A DNA stretch of 64,000 nt from assembly GCA_964442285.1 (NCBI GenBank), contig CAYTZH010000003.1, positions 1 to 64,000 of the forward strand. The letters run 5' to 3'. The number at the start of each line of letters is the position of its first letter. Position 1 is the stretch's first letter. This document shows, piece by piece, positions 16,088 through 23,273 of this stretch. The position numbers and the translations under genes were made by a program. The notes beneath the pieces are model-generated. The model saw only the letters and a program-made list of their open reading frames with translations, had not been told where the DNA came from and searched no databases. Source of the DNA: CAYTZH01 sp964442285 (GTDB lineage Bacteria > Myxococcota_A > UBA9160 > JAFDET01).

Positions 16088-17560
16088 ATGAAGTTCTTGG
16101 TAGACACCAATATCGTCATCCGCGCCGAGCCGACGAGCCCCGCAGACGTCGAGGCGGGCACGCCGATCGCGATCGAGTTCCTTCGGCTCATCGCGAAGGG
16201 CTCCCATCAGGCCTACCTGCATCCCGCATCCCTTGAGGAGCTTCGGGGTGACAGGGAGGAAACACGCCGGTCGCTGCGCGAAACGTTGGTCAGGAAGTAT
16301 CCGGAGTTGCCGTCGCCGCCGGTCGTGCCGTTGGCGCTTGAGGCAATTCTGGGGCGTCCGGATCCCAGCAGCCACGATCGGGTAGATCACCTTCTCTTGG
16401 CGGCGGTCTCGGCAGACGCGGTCGACTACTTAGTCACGGACGACCACAGAATCGTCCGGCGGGCCCGCAGGGTGGATCTTGCTTCGCGGGTGCTGACGCC
16501 AGCTGATGCTGTAGCCACTCTACGGCGCCTCTTTCAGACTGTCCCCACGCCGCCGCCCGCGGTTGCTCAGGTCTACGCTCATGAGCTGGACGACGCCGAT
16601 CCGATCTTCGACTCATTTCGATCGGACTACCCGGATTTCCAGCTGTGGATCCGGAAGTGCAAGCGAGAGCACCGGATTAGCTGGATCATTCCAGCAGCCA
16701 ATGGCCAGCTCGCTGCTCTGTGCATCGTCAAGGCCGAAACGAACCGCGAGCACGGTCTTCCGGGTCGGCTGCTGAAGCTCTGCAGTTTTAAGGTGTCCGA
16801 TGATGCGCGCGGCTTTCGGTACGGAGAGCTCCTGCTCAAGGCCGTTTTCACCTTCGCGTTCGAGAACTGGTATGACCACGTCTACGTCGAGGTGTTCCCG
16901 AAGTATTCAGAACTGATTGATTTGCTGGACACCTTCGGCTTCCAAGAACTGCCGGCGCGAACCCTCAAGGGTGAGATCGTCCTAGGCAAGCCGCTTTCCT
17001 TCTCGCAGCGCGAGTTTGAAACTCTTGACGCCCTGCAGTTTCATATCCGCTTTGGGCCTAAGTATCTGAAAGCCAAGGATGTGTTCGTCGTGCCAATCAG
17101 GCCCGAGTACCACGACATGCTCTTCCCTGAGCACGCCGTGCAGCCAGAACTCTTCGGCCAGGTGCGTCCCTTTGGCAACGGTATTCTCAAGGCTTACTTG
17201 TGCCATTCCCCCAGTCGGCAACTCACCCCGGGGAGCGTTCTTCTCTTCTATGAGTCGGGAGGTAGCAGCCAGGTCAGGTGTGTTGGGGTTGTCGAGGAGA
17301 CTTTGGTCGCGTCCCAGCCGGATCGAGTCGCGAGATTCGTGGGCCAGCGAACCGTGTATAGCTTGGCTGAGATTAAGGCGATGTGTGTTGAGCCGGTATT
17401 GGCGATCCTCTTTCGGCAGGCGTCGGGTCTGCTGAACTACCCCCTACCGTTGCGAGATCTGCTTGAGGAAGGGGTGCTGACTACGGCACCGCGATCGATA
17501 ACACGGGTCAAGGCGGAGGGACTACGATGGATGCGGGATCAGATCGAGCTGTCGCCCTGA
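16088..17560 (+). CDS. PIN-GNAT fusion with C-terminal PUA/EVE-like domain
   Basis: This 490-residue protein has three apparent domains. Residues 1-~140 are a PIN-like RNase domain: FLVDTNIV (Asp6), an acidic EELRGD around 50, HDRVDHLLLA (Asp97/Asp100) and LVTDDHRIV (Asp118). Residues ~165-295 look like a GNAT acetyltransferase (NGQLAALCIVKAE, FRYGELLLKAVFTFA, VYVEVFPKYSELIDLLDTFGF). Residues ~360-480 resemble a PUA/EVE-type barrel (PGSVLLFYES, CVGVVEETL). The start at 16088 (MKFLVDTN) begins exactly at the PIN strand. Its stop overlaps the ATG of the next gene by one base (TGATG), so translation is coupled. Role inferred: RNA or tRNA damage and modification within a toxin-like module. Confidence 0.78.
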   Translation: MKFLVDTNIVIRAEPTSPADVEAGTPIAIEFLRLIAKGSHQAYLHPASLEELRGDREETRRSLRETLVRKYPELPSPPVVPLALEAILGRPDPSSHDRVDHLLLAAVSADAVDYLVTDDHRIVRRARRVDLASRVLTPADAVATLRRLFQTVPTPPPAVAQVYAHELDDADPIFDSFRSDYPDFQLWIRKCKREHRISWIIPAANGQLAALCIVKAETNREHGLPGRLLKLCSFKVSDDARGFRYGELLLKAVFTFAFENWYDHVYVEVFPKYSELIDLLDTFGFQELPARTLKGEIVLGKPLSFSQREFETLDALQFHIRFGPKYLKAKDVFVVPIRPEYHDMLFPEHAVQPELFGQVRPFGNGILKAYLCHSPSRQLTPGSVLLFYESGGSSQVRCVGVVEETLVASQPDRVARFVGQRTVYSLAEIKAMCVEPVLAILFRQASGLLNYPLPLRDLLEEGVLTTAPRSITRVKAEGLRWMRDQIELSP

Positions 17561-17961
17561 TGTCAATTCAGCCGGAGTTCGCCGAGCGAATCCTGGCTGG
17601 CGAGAAGCGAGTAGAGTTCCGAAAGACCTACTTCCGCTACAAGGTTTCTCACGTGATCGTTTACAGCAGCAATCCGGTGCAAAAGATCGTCGGGTTTTTC
17701 GAAGTCGAGGCGCTCGAGTTAGATGACCCGGCGAGTCTCTGGAAGCGCTATTCAAGCGTCGGCGGGATCGCGCGATCCGCATTCGAGGCGTACTACGACG
17801 GGTGCAGACGGGGCGTGGCAATCAGGATCGGGCGGACCTTTAGACTTCAGAAACCCCTTCCGCTCTCAAGCTTGACCGATACACAGCCGCCGCCGCAGAG
17901 CTTCCGGTATGTGGGAGCCGCTGCCCTGCGATTGCTGGCATCGGACGCCCTGGCCTGTTAG
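17560..17961 (+). CDS. ASCH-domain protein
   Basis: This small protein (133 residues) starts at ATG 17560, overlapping the previous stop. It shows the ASCH signature near its start (MSIQPEFAERILAGEKRVEFRKT), then VYSSNPVQKIVGFFEVEAL. ASCH domains belong to the PUA-like fold and bind RNA or nucleotides; some are RNases or base-specific hydrolases. Coupling to the PIN-GNAT protein suggests a two-gene unit in which this protein is a partner, regulator or antidote. Confidence 0.82.
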   Translation: MSIQPEFAERILAGEKRVEFRKTYFRYKVSHVIVYSSNPVQKIVGFFEVEALELDDPASLWKRYSSVGGIARSAFEAYYDGCRRGVAIRIGRTFRLQKPLPLSSLTDTQPPPQSFRYVGAAALRLLASDALAC

Positions 17962-18054
17962 GAGTCCGAGACGACAGGAAGGGGCAAAGTCTTTCAGCTA
18001 GCTGCGTTCGCCTCGGAGACCATCGGATGAGTTTCAGAACAGAGCATCTCTGAA

Positions 18055-18663
18055 ATGCGGAAGTCCGATCTCCGGCGCAACCACGATCCGCTGGACGCCG
18101 CCATCGATCGCTACGAAGCTTTCATGCGAAAGGTCATAGCGGCGAAGAAGGTGATCGGGAACGCACAGGAAAAGCGTGACCTAGCCGAGTCCGTCCTGCT
18201 CCGCCTGTGTGCCAATTGGGAGCGGTTCATTGACGAACACCTAGTCGATTGCGTGAACCGCGACTCCTCTCAACTCTGCGACTTCTTCGGCGTCTCCGTT
18301 CCAAACCACCCCAGCAAGCACCTCTGCCAGGCGCTTCTCTTCGGGGATAGCTATCGGGATTTTCGTAGCTTCGGCGACCTGAAGGGCTTCTCGAAACGGG
18401 TTCTTCCCGAAGCAAGTAACCCTTTCCTGCAGATCTCGAAGGCTCACGCCGCGCGAATCGATGAGGTCTACAGGATCAGAAACTACCTATCTCACTACAG
18501 CGACCGTGCGAAGCGCTCGCTCCGGGCCATGTACAAGGAGAAGTACGGCATGACGAGGTTCCTTGAGCCTGGGCAGTTTCTCCTCGCGTACGATGGGAGG
18601 CGGCTGTGGCAGTACTTCGACGGTTTCAGAGGGGCCTCAAGTGATATGAAGGGCTGGTACTAG
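18055..18663 (+). CDS. HEPN-domain protein, possible RNase
   Basis: This 202-residue protein is the last gene before the right att site. It is mostly predicted helices and contains RNYLSH (Arg142-x4-His147), the HEPN RNase active-site pattern, preceded by ISKAHAARIDEVYRI as in RiboL-PSP/RES-associated HEPN families. HEPN RNases often cut tRNA or mRNA on infection. No cognate antitoxin (for example a MNT nucleotidyltransferase) lies next to it. The ASCH gene ends 93 bp upstream, and a common transcript is possible. Confidence 0.7.
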   Translation: MRKSDLRRNHDPLDAAIDRYEAFMRKVIAAKKVIGNAQEKRDLAESVLLRLCANWERFIDEHLVDCVNRDSSQLCDFFGVSVPNHPSKHLCQALLFGDSYRDFRSFGDLKGFSKRVLPEASNPFLQISKAHAARIDEVYRIRNYLSHYSDRAKRSLRAMYKEKYGMTRFLEPGQFLLAYDGRRLWQYFDGFRGASSDMKGWY

Positions 18664-18696
18664 GCGGGCTGCCGGAGGCTCCGCGCGCATCCCTGT

Positions 18697-18718
18697 TTGT
18701 CGCCAACTTGTCGCCAAG
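18697..18718 (+). repeat. paired TTGTCGCCAA motif, right inner arm site
   Basis: The 22-bp unit is identical to 236-257. It ends 55 bp before the right att repeat, the same distance as the pair at 96-116 from the left one. It is a probable integrase arm-binding site of the island's right end. Confidence 0.65.
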
Positions 18719-18773
18719 CCCGATCCGCGTTTGTAACTAGCTGGAACCCTTCTTCTTTTTCCCCTCCCCGCCT

Positions 18774-18798
18774 GGTTCGAATCCAGGAGGGCCCACCC
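18774..18798 (+). repeat. attR: tRNA 3'-end direct repeat, right copy
   Basis: This is a perfect 25-bp copy of 172-196 (T-arm plus acceptor 3' strand). The sequence before it (T/C-rich) is not tRNA-like, so this is the fragment left at the distal end of an insertion. The chromosomal recQ gene ends 15 bp beyond it. Confidence 0.85.
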
Positions 18799-18812
18799 GT
18801 CGCGGCGGGCGG

Positions 18813-20768
18813 CTAGGGGTCGGGGGTGCGCTCGCCGGGTGGTGCGGCCTGGCGGATCACCGCCAGGAAGCCTTCGCCGTAGCGGGCGGCCTTCTTGGGG
18901 CCGATGCCGTCGACGGCGAGCAGGGCGTCGGGGGTGGTCGGGCGCAGGTACACCAGGTCGTGGAGGGTGCGATCGTGGGCGACCACGTAGGGCGGGACGC
19001 CCTGGGCCCGAGCCACCTCCAGCCGGTGGGCGCGCAGGGCCTCGAAGAGCGCCTGCTCGTCGGCGTCCAGCGCGGACGGATCGGGGGCGGCAGGCGCGCC
19101 GTCGGTCGTGCGTCGCGCGGGCGGGGTGGCGCCGGCGGTGCGGGTCCCGGGGTGCAGGGGCGGGAGCGTGATGCGTGCCGGGACCTCGCCGCGCATCACG
19201 CGGGCGCCGGCCTCCGTGAGGACGACCACCGGGCGGTCGTCGCCAAGGAAGCCGACCCAGCCCGCGGTGACGCTGCGGCGGAGGACGCGGGTGAGCCAGT
19301 CGGCGCGTCGCTCCCGCAGGACGCCGAAGGTGGGGACCCGGTCCAGGTCGTGGCGCGCCAGGCGCTCGTCGGCCTCGCCGCGCAGCAGCTTCACCGCGGC
19401 GCCGAGGCCCAGGCGGCCGTGCACCCGCGCCACGGCGGAGAGGGCCTTGCGCGCGATCTGGGTGGTCTCCTCGGGGGTGAAATCCGCATCGTGCGCGCCC
19501 GCGCCATCGGCCGCCAGGCGCAGGCACTCGTCGCAGACGCCGCAGCCCGCGAGGGTCTCGGCCTCGTCGCCGAAGTAGCGCAGGATGGCGTCGTGCCGGC
19601 AGCTCCCGCCCTCGGCCCAGCGCAGGAGCTCGAGGAAGAGGCTCCACTTGTGCTCCACGACCTCGGGCGCCGGCAGGGCGCCGTCGGTCGGGAGCTCGAG
19701 CAGGCGTCGGCGGAGCGGCAGGTCCTGGCCGCTGTGGAGGAGCAGGCCCAGGGCGGGCTGGCCGTCGCGCCCGGCGCGACCCACCTCCTGGTAGTAGGCC
19801 TCGAGCGAGCCCGGCGGGCCCAGGTGTACGACGGCCCGCACGTCCGGCTCGTCGATGCCCATGCCAAAGGCGTTGGTGGCCACCACCAGGTCGAGCTCGC
19901 CGGCGGTGAAGCGTCGCTGCGCCTCCTCGCGATCCTCGGCGGGGAGCCCGGCGTGGTAGACGTCGCTCCGCCAGCCCTGGCCGGCCAGCCGGTAGGCCTC
20001 CTCCTCGGCCCCGCGCCGAGTCGGCGCGTAGACGATCGCCTTGCCGGCGCCCGAGCCGGGTGCGCCCAGGGCCTCGGCCAGCGCCGCCTCCACCCGCGCG
20101 TTGCGCTCCTTGCGGCTCCTCACCTCGGCGGCGCGCAGCGAGAGGTTCGGCCGCGCGAAGCCCGTGACGAGCTGCGGGGTGGCGGCCGGCAGTCCGAGCC
20201 GCGCCAGGATCTCGTCGCGAACCACGGGCGTGGCGGTGGCCGTGCAGGCCAGGACGCGCGCCTCGGGGAGCGCCTCGAGCAGGGCGCCGAGCTGGAGGTA
20301 GTCCGGCCGGAAGTCGTGGCCCCACTCGCTGATGCAGTGGGCCTCGTCCACGGCCACGAGCGGGCAGGCGAGCCGCGGCAGCAGCGCGCGGAAGGCCGGC
20401 AGCGCCAGCCGCTCCGGCGCCACGTAGACCAGCGCGTACGCCCCGCGCGCCAGCGCCGCCAGCCGTCGCCCGAGCTCGTCGGGCCGGAGGGTCGAGGCGA
20501 GGTACGTCGCGGGCACGCCCACCGCCTCGAGGGCGGTCACCTGATCGTGCATCAGCGCGATCAGCGGCGAGACCACGAGGGTCGTCCCCGCGAGCAGGCT
20601 CGCCGGGAGCTGGTAGGTCAGGCTCTTCCCGCCGCCGGTCGGCGCCACCAGCAGGAGCCGCCCCCCGGCGAGCAGGGTCTCGATGGCCTCGCGCTGCCCC
20701 GGCAGGAAGCGCCCGTGCCCGAAGCGGGCGAGCGCGGACTCCAGGTCGCGGTCCGTCGGCGTGGCGAT
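18813..20768 (-). CDS. recQ: RecQ-family ATP-dependent DNA helicase
   Basis: This 3'-5' DNA helicase acts in recombination and replication repair. About 650 residues: motif 0 (RFLPGQREAI), Walker A APTGGGKS, DEAHCISEWGHDFRPDY, ACTATATP, motif V/VI (NAFGMGIDEPDV, YYQEVGRAGRDG), RecQ zinc-binding cysteines (GCGVCDECL), winged helix, and a C-terminal HRDC-like domain (LVYLRPTTPDALLAVDGIGPKKAARYG). The conserved N-terminus continues upstream of the first GTG (20648) to about 20756. No ATG, GTG or TTG precedes motif 0 in frame, so the start given here is a guess around an ATC. The gene flanks the island on its right side. Confidence 0.88.
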   Translation of the reverse strand: MATPTDRDLESALARFGHGRFLPGQREAIETLLAGGRLLLVAPTGGGKSLTYQLPASLLAGTTLVVSPLIALMHDQVTALEAVGVPATYLASTLRPDELGRRLAALARGAYALVYVAPERLALPAFRALLPRLACPLVAVDEAHCISEWGHDFRPDYLQLGALLEALPEARVLACTATATPVVRDEILARLGLPAATPQLVTGFARPNLSLRAAEVRSRKERNARVEAALAEALGAPGSGAGKAIVYAPTRRGAEEEAYRLAGQGWRSDVYHAGLPAEDREEAQRRFTAGELDLVVATNAFGMGIDEPDVRAVVHLGPPGSLEAYYQEVGRAGRDGQPALGLLLHSGQDLPLRRRLLELPTDGALPAPEVVEHKWSLFLELLRWAEGGSCRHDAILRYFGDEAETLAGCGVCDECLRLAADGAGAHDADFTPEETTQIARKALSAVARVHGRLGLGAAVKLLRGEADERLARHDLDRVPTFGVLRERRADWLTRVLRRSVTAGWVGFLGDDRPVVVLTEAGARVMRGEVPARITLPPLHPGTRTAGATPPARRTTDGAPAAPDPSALDADEQALFEALRAHRLEVARAQGVPPYVVAHDRTLHDLVYLRPTTPDALLAVDGIGPKKAARYGEGFLAVIRQAAPPGERTPDP

Positions 20769-20888
20769 CGCGGCGCTCCTCGGCCTGGGACGGGAGGGGG
20801 GTGCGCCGAGCGTACCGAACGGTGCCGGGCAGGACGAGGCCGCTCCCGCGCGGCGACGTGATCTCCCCCAGCGAGCCCGAGCCCGGCC

Positions 20889-22220
20889 TCAGCCCACCTC
20901 GGAGAAGAGCCGGCCGCCCTCCTTGCGGATCCGGCAGCCGGCGAGCAGGGAGTCGAGCCCGAGCAGCTCGCGCCCGCCGGCGAAGCGGTCGAGCAGCCCC
21001 TCGACGGCGGCGCGGCCCGGGGCGCTCGCGGTGCAGGTGGCCAGCACCGCGGCCAGGCGCTGGAGCATCCAGATCTGGTAGGGGACGACCATGCGCCGGC
21101 CGCGGGCGTCGCCGATGCGGTAGGCGTGGGTGAGCGCGCCACCGCCGGTCTGGAGCGACTCGAACCCGGGCGTCGCCAGGAACGACTTTCCGGGCAGCTC
21201 CGCGCCGGGCTCGTGGGCGTCGCTCGCGATGAACGCGGTCAGCACGCGGACCGCGTCGCGGAGCACCGGCCACATCTCGTCGAAGAAGGTGGCGAGGACC
21301 GGGATCAGCGTCTCCGGGATCGCGTCGTCGGCGAGCCAGTCGCCGCCGTCGCTCGTGGCGGGGCGGCCCAGGAGCTCGCCGCTCGCGGGATCGAGGGCGT
21401 AGAGCTTCTGTCCGTACCAGCGCGCGTTCGTCGCACCCTCGGCGTTGGTGCGCTCGACCCACTCCGCCACCAGCGGGAAGTACACGCGCAGCGCGAAGCC
21501 CGGGACCGCGTCGCGGTACAGGTGCGCGTAGAGCGGGCCCATCAGCCCGAAGTCGCCCAGGCTCGGCTGGCCGCCGAGCACGTAGTCGTGGGCGCCGAAG
21601 TGCACCTCGAGCTTCTGGAGCAGCGCGTGCTGGCTCGCCTGCCACGCGAGCTCGGTGGTCTCGTCGACCCCCAGGTGGACCAGGCCCGCGTAGGTGCCCC
21701 TGGGCGCCGTGCGCGAGGTGGAGATGCCCATCATCCTTTCGAACAGGCCCGCCCCGGCCGCGCGGCGCGCCGGACCGGGCCGCCCCGCCCCGAAGACCGC
21801 CCCCCACTGCTGCTCGTTGAAGGCGCGGTGCGAGGGCTCGCGCCCGTCCTCCGAGAAGAACCAGCGCTGCCAGAAGGCCGGGACGATCACCCACTCGTCG
21901 GCGAGCAGCTCGATCAGGTAGGAGGCGAGCGCCTGCCGCGGCGCCCTCGTGGGATCCGGCACGACCGGACGCTCGGGGTGGCGCCACTCGACGAAGTCGA
22001 GGATCTCGCTCGTGTCCTGGATCCAGGTGCCGTCGGGGGCCTGGAGCTGGGGCACGGCGCCCGTGCCGGACTTCGGCACCAGCAGGCCCATCATCAGCTC
22101 CGGCGTCGCCAGCACGTCCTCGAAGCCGGGGCCGAGCGCGCCGTGGTGCTGCTTCCAGCGCAGGTAGGCGCGGGCCTTGCCGGAGAAGTAGCTGTGCTCC
22201 CAGGAGAAGAGCCGGTACAT
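20889..22220 (-). CDS. glutathione S-transferase-like protein
   Basis: This 443-residue protein begins at ATG 22220. An N-terminal thioredoxin-like GST domain (MYRLFSWEHSYFSGKARAYL, GTGAVPQLQAPDG, DTSEILDFVE) is followed by an all-helical C-terminal part. It is about twice the usual GST length, with ~200 extra residues carrying no motif I recognise. It follows the amidohydrolase gene by 11 bp, so the two are probably co-transcribed. The substrate is unknown. Confidence 0.75.
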   Translation of the reverse strand: MYRLFSWEHSYFSGKARAYLRWKQHHGALGPGFEDVLATPELMMGLLVPKSGTGAVPQLQAPDGTWIQDTSEILDFVEWRHPERPVVPDPTRAPRQALASYLIELLADEWVIVPAFWQRWFFSEDGREPSHRAFNEQQWGAVFGAGRPGPARRAAGAGLFERMMGISTSRTAPRGTYAGLVHLGVDETTELAWQASQHALLQKLEVHFGAHDYVLGGQPSLGDFGLMGPLYAHLYRDAVPGFALRVYFPLVAEWVERTNAEGATNARWYGQKLYALDPASGELLGRPATSDGGDWLADDAIPETLIPVLATFFDEMWPVLRDAVRVLTAFIASDAHEPGAELPGKSFLATPGFESLQTGGGALTHAYRIGDARGRRMVVPYQIWMLQRLAAVLATCTASAPGRAAVEGLLDRFAGGRELLGLDSLLAGCRIRKEGGRLFSEVG

Positions 22221-22231
22221 GGGCCGCGCCG

Positions 22232-23236
22232 TCACAGCCCGAGCAGCCGCGCGGCGTTGTCGTAGAGGATCTGGCGGCGCAGCGCGGGCCGGCCTTCGGT
22301 GGCGATCAGGACCTTCGCCAGCGGCAGGACCGGGTGGTAGAAGGGCCAGTCCGAGCCGAACAGCAGCCGGGCGGGATCCACCCGGTCGATCACCTCGCGC
22401 ATCTGGCCGAGGGAGATGCACGAGAGGTCGAGCATGGCGTTGGGATAGCGCAGGGCCAGCGCGATCGCCTCACGGCACTGCTGGGCCCCGGCGTGGCCGA
22501 GCACGAAGGTGGTGTCCGGGTGCTCGCGCAGGGGACGCTCGTAGAGGCGGACCTGGCCGCAGGCCTGCTGGCGCCGGGGCTCGATCCCCGCCGGCCCGCA
22601 GTGCCAGAAGACCGGCAGCCCCTCCTGGCCGCACCAGCCGTAGATCTCCATGGCGCGCGGGTCGTCGGGTCGGGTGGTCATCATGGGCGGGTGGATCTTG
22701 ATCCCGCGGGCCCCCCGGTGGAGCTGCTCCTCGAAGCGCTCGCGGGCCTTGCGGCGGCGGGGATGCACCGAGCCGTAGGGCGTGGCGTCCTCCCGACGCG
22801 CGCCCGTGTCGAGCGTGAGCGCCACGTGGCGGGTGGGGACGCTCATGTCGAGGCCGAGGACGATCTGGTGCACCACGCCCATGCTCTGCATGTCGCGCGC
22901 CATGTTCACGGCGGTGTGGTGCAGCCGCTTGCCGCGCCCCCAGAAGCCGCCCAGGACCAGCTCGCGCTTGAGCGCCCACAGCTCGCTCGGGGAGAAGTTC
23001 TCGTTGGCATACACGTCCAGGTGATGGGCGCAGCAGGAGCCCAGCAGCAGATCGGAGTCCGGGGTCTCGGCCCAGAGGTCGGCCGACGCGCGCACGGCCG
23101 GGAGCGCGTAGTGGGTGTGGACGTCGACCACCGGTCCGATGCTCGGGTCGGCCAGGCGCAGGGAGTCGCCGTCCTCCTCGAACCAGGGCAGAGCGCCCAG
23201 GGCCTGGCGCGTATCGAAGCGGACGGGGTACTCCAC
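22232..23236 (-). CDS. amidohydrolase-2 family metal-dependent hydrolase
   Basis: This TIM-barrel hydrolase or decarboxylase has 334 residues and a GTG start with AGAGGAA 6 bases upstream. It shows VDVHTHYALPA (metal-binding HxH), IKIHPPMM, FWHCGPAG, FVLGHAGAQQC and the end LLFGSDWPFYHP with the metal-ligand Asp. The family (PF04909) includes decarboxylases of aromatic acids and related hydrolases. It is first of a two-gene unit with the GST-like protein. The substrate cannot be told. Confidence 0.85.
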   Translation of the reverse strand: MEYPVRFDTRQALGALPWFEEDGDSLRLADPSIGPVVDVHTHYALPAVRASADLWAETPDSDLLLGSCCAHHLDVYANENFSPSELWALKRELVLGGFWGRGKRLHHTAVNMARDMQSMGVVHQIVLGLDMSVPTRHVALTLDTGARREDATPYGSVHPRRRKARERFEEQLHRGARGIKIHPPMMTTRPDDPRAMEIYGWCGQEGLPVFWHCGPAGIEPRRQQACGQVRLYERPLREHPDTTFVLGHAGAQQCREAIALALRYPNAMLDLSCISLGQMREVIDRVDPARLLFGSDWPFYHPVLPLAKVLIATEGRPALRRQILYDNAARLLGL

Positions 23237-23273
23237 GGCGGTTCCTCTCGTGTGGCCGCCGATGGTATCCCGT

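Larger units (their letters stand above)
172..18798. mobile_element. integrative genomic island (about 18.6 kb) with defence cargo
   Basis: The segment lies between identical 25-bp tRNA-end repeats. It has a tyrosine recombinase at the left end and identical 22-bp arm-type repeats inside each end (236-257 and 18697-18718). Its cargo is almost wholly restriction, nuclease or toxin-like. Genes on the right (Fic onward) look less GC-rich than the chromosome beyond 18.8 kb, which suggests transfer. No conjugation, capsid or replication genes are seen, so it is a non-self-transmissible integrative element or defence island. An excisionase is not recognisable. Confidence 0.8.

Noticed and set aside
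18720..18798. A complete tRNA gene at the right boundary
   Set aside because: Same reason: no anticodon arm upstream of the T-arm. It is an att-site fragment.
18637..21987. A very long protein frame antisense to and alongside recQ
   Set aside because: It is composition-driven (Arg/Gly/Pro/Ala only) in GC-rich DNA and overlaps real genes in other frames.
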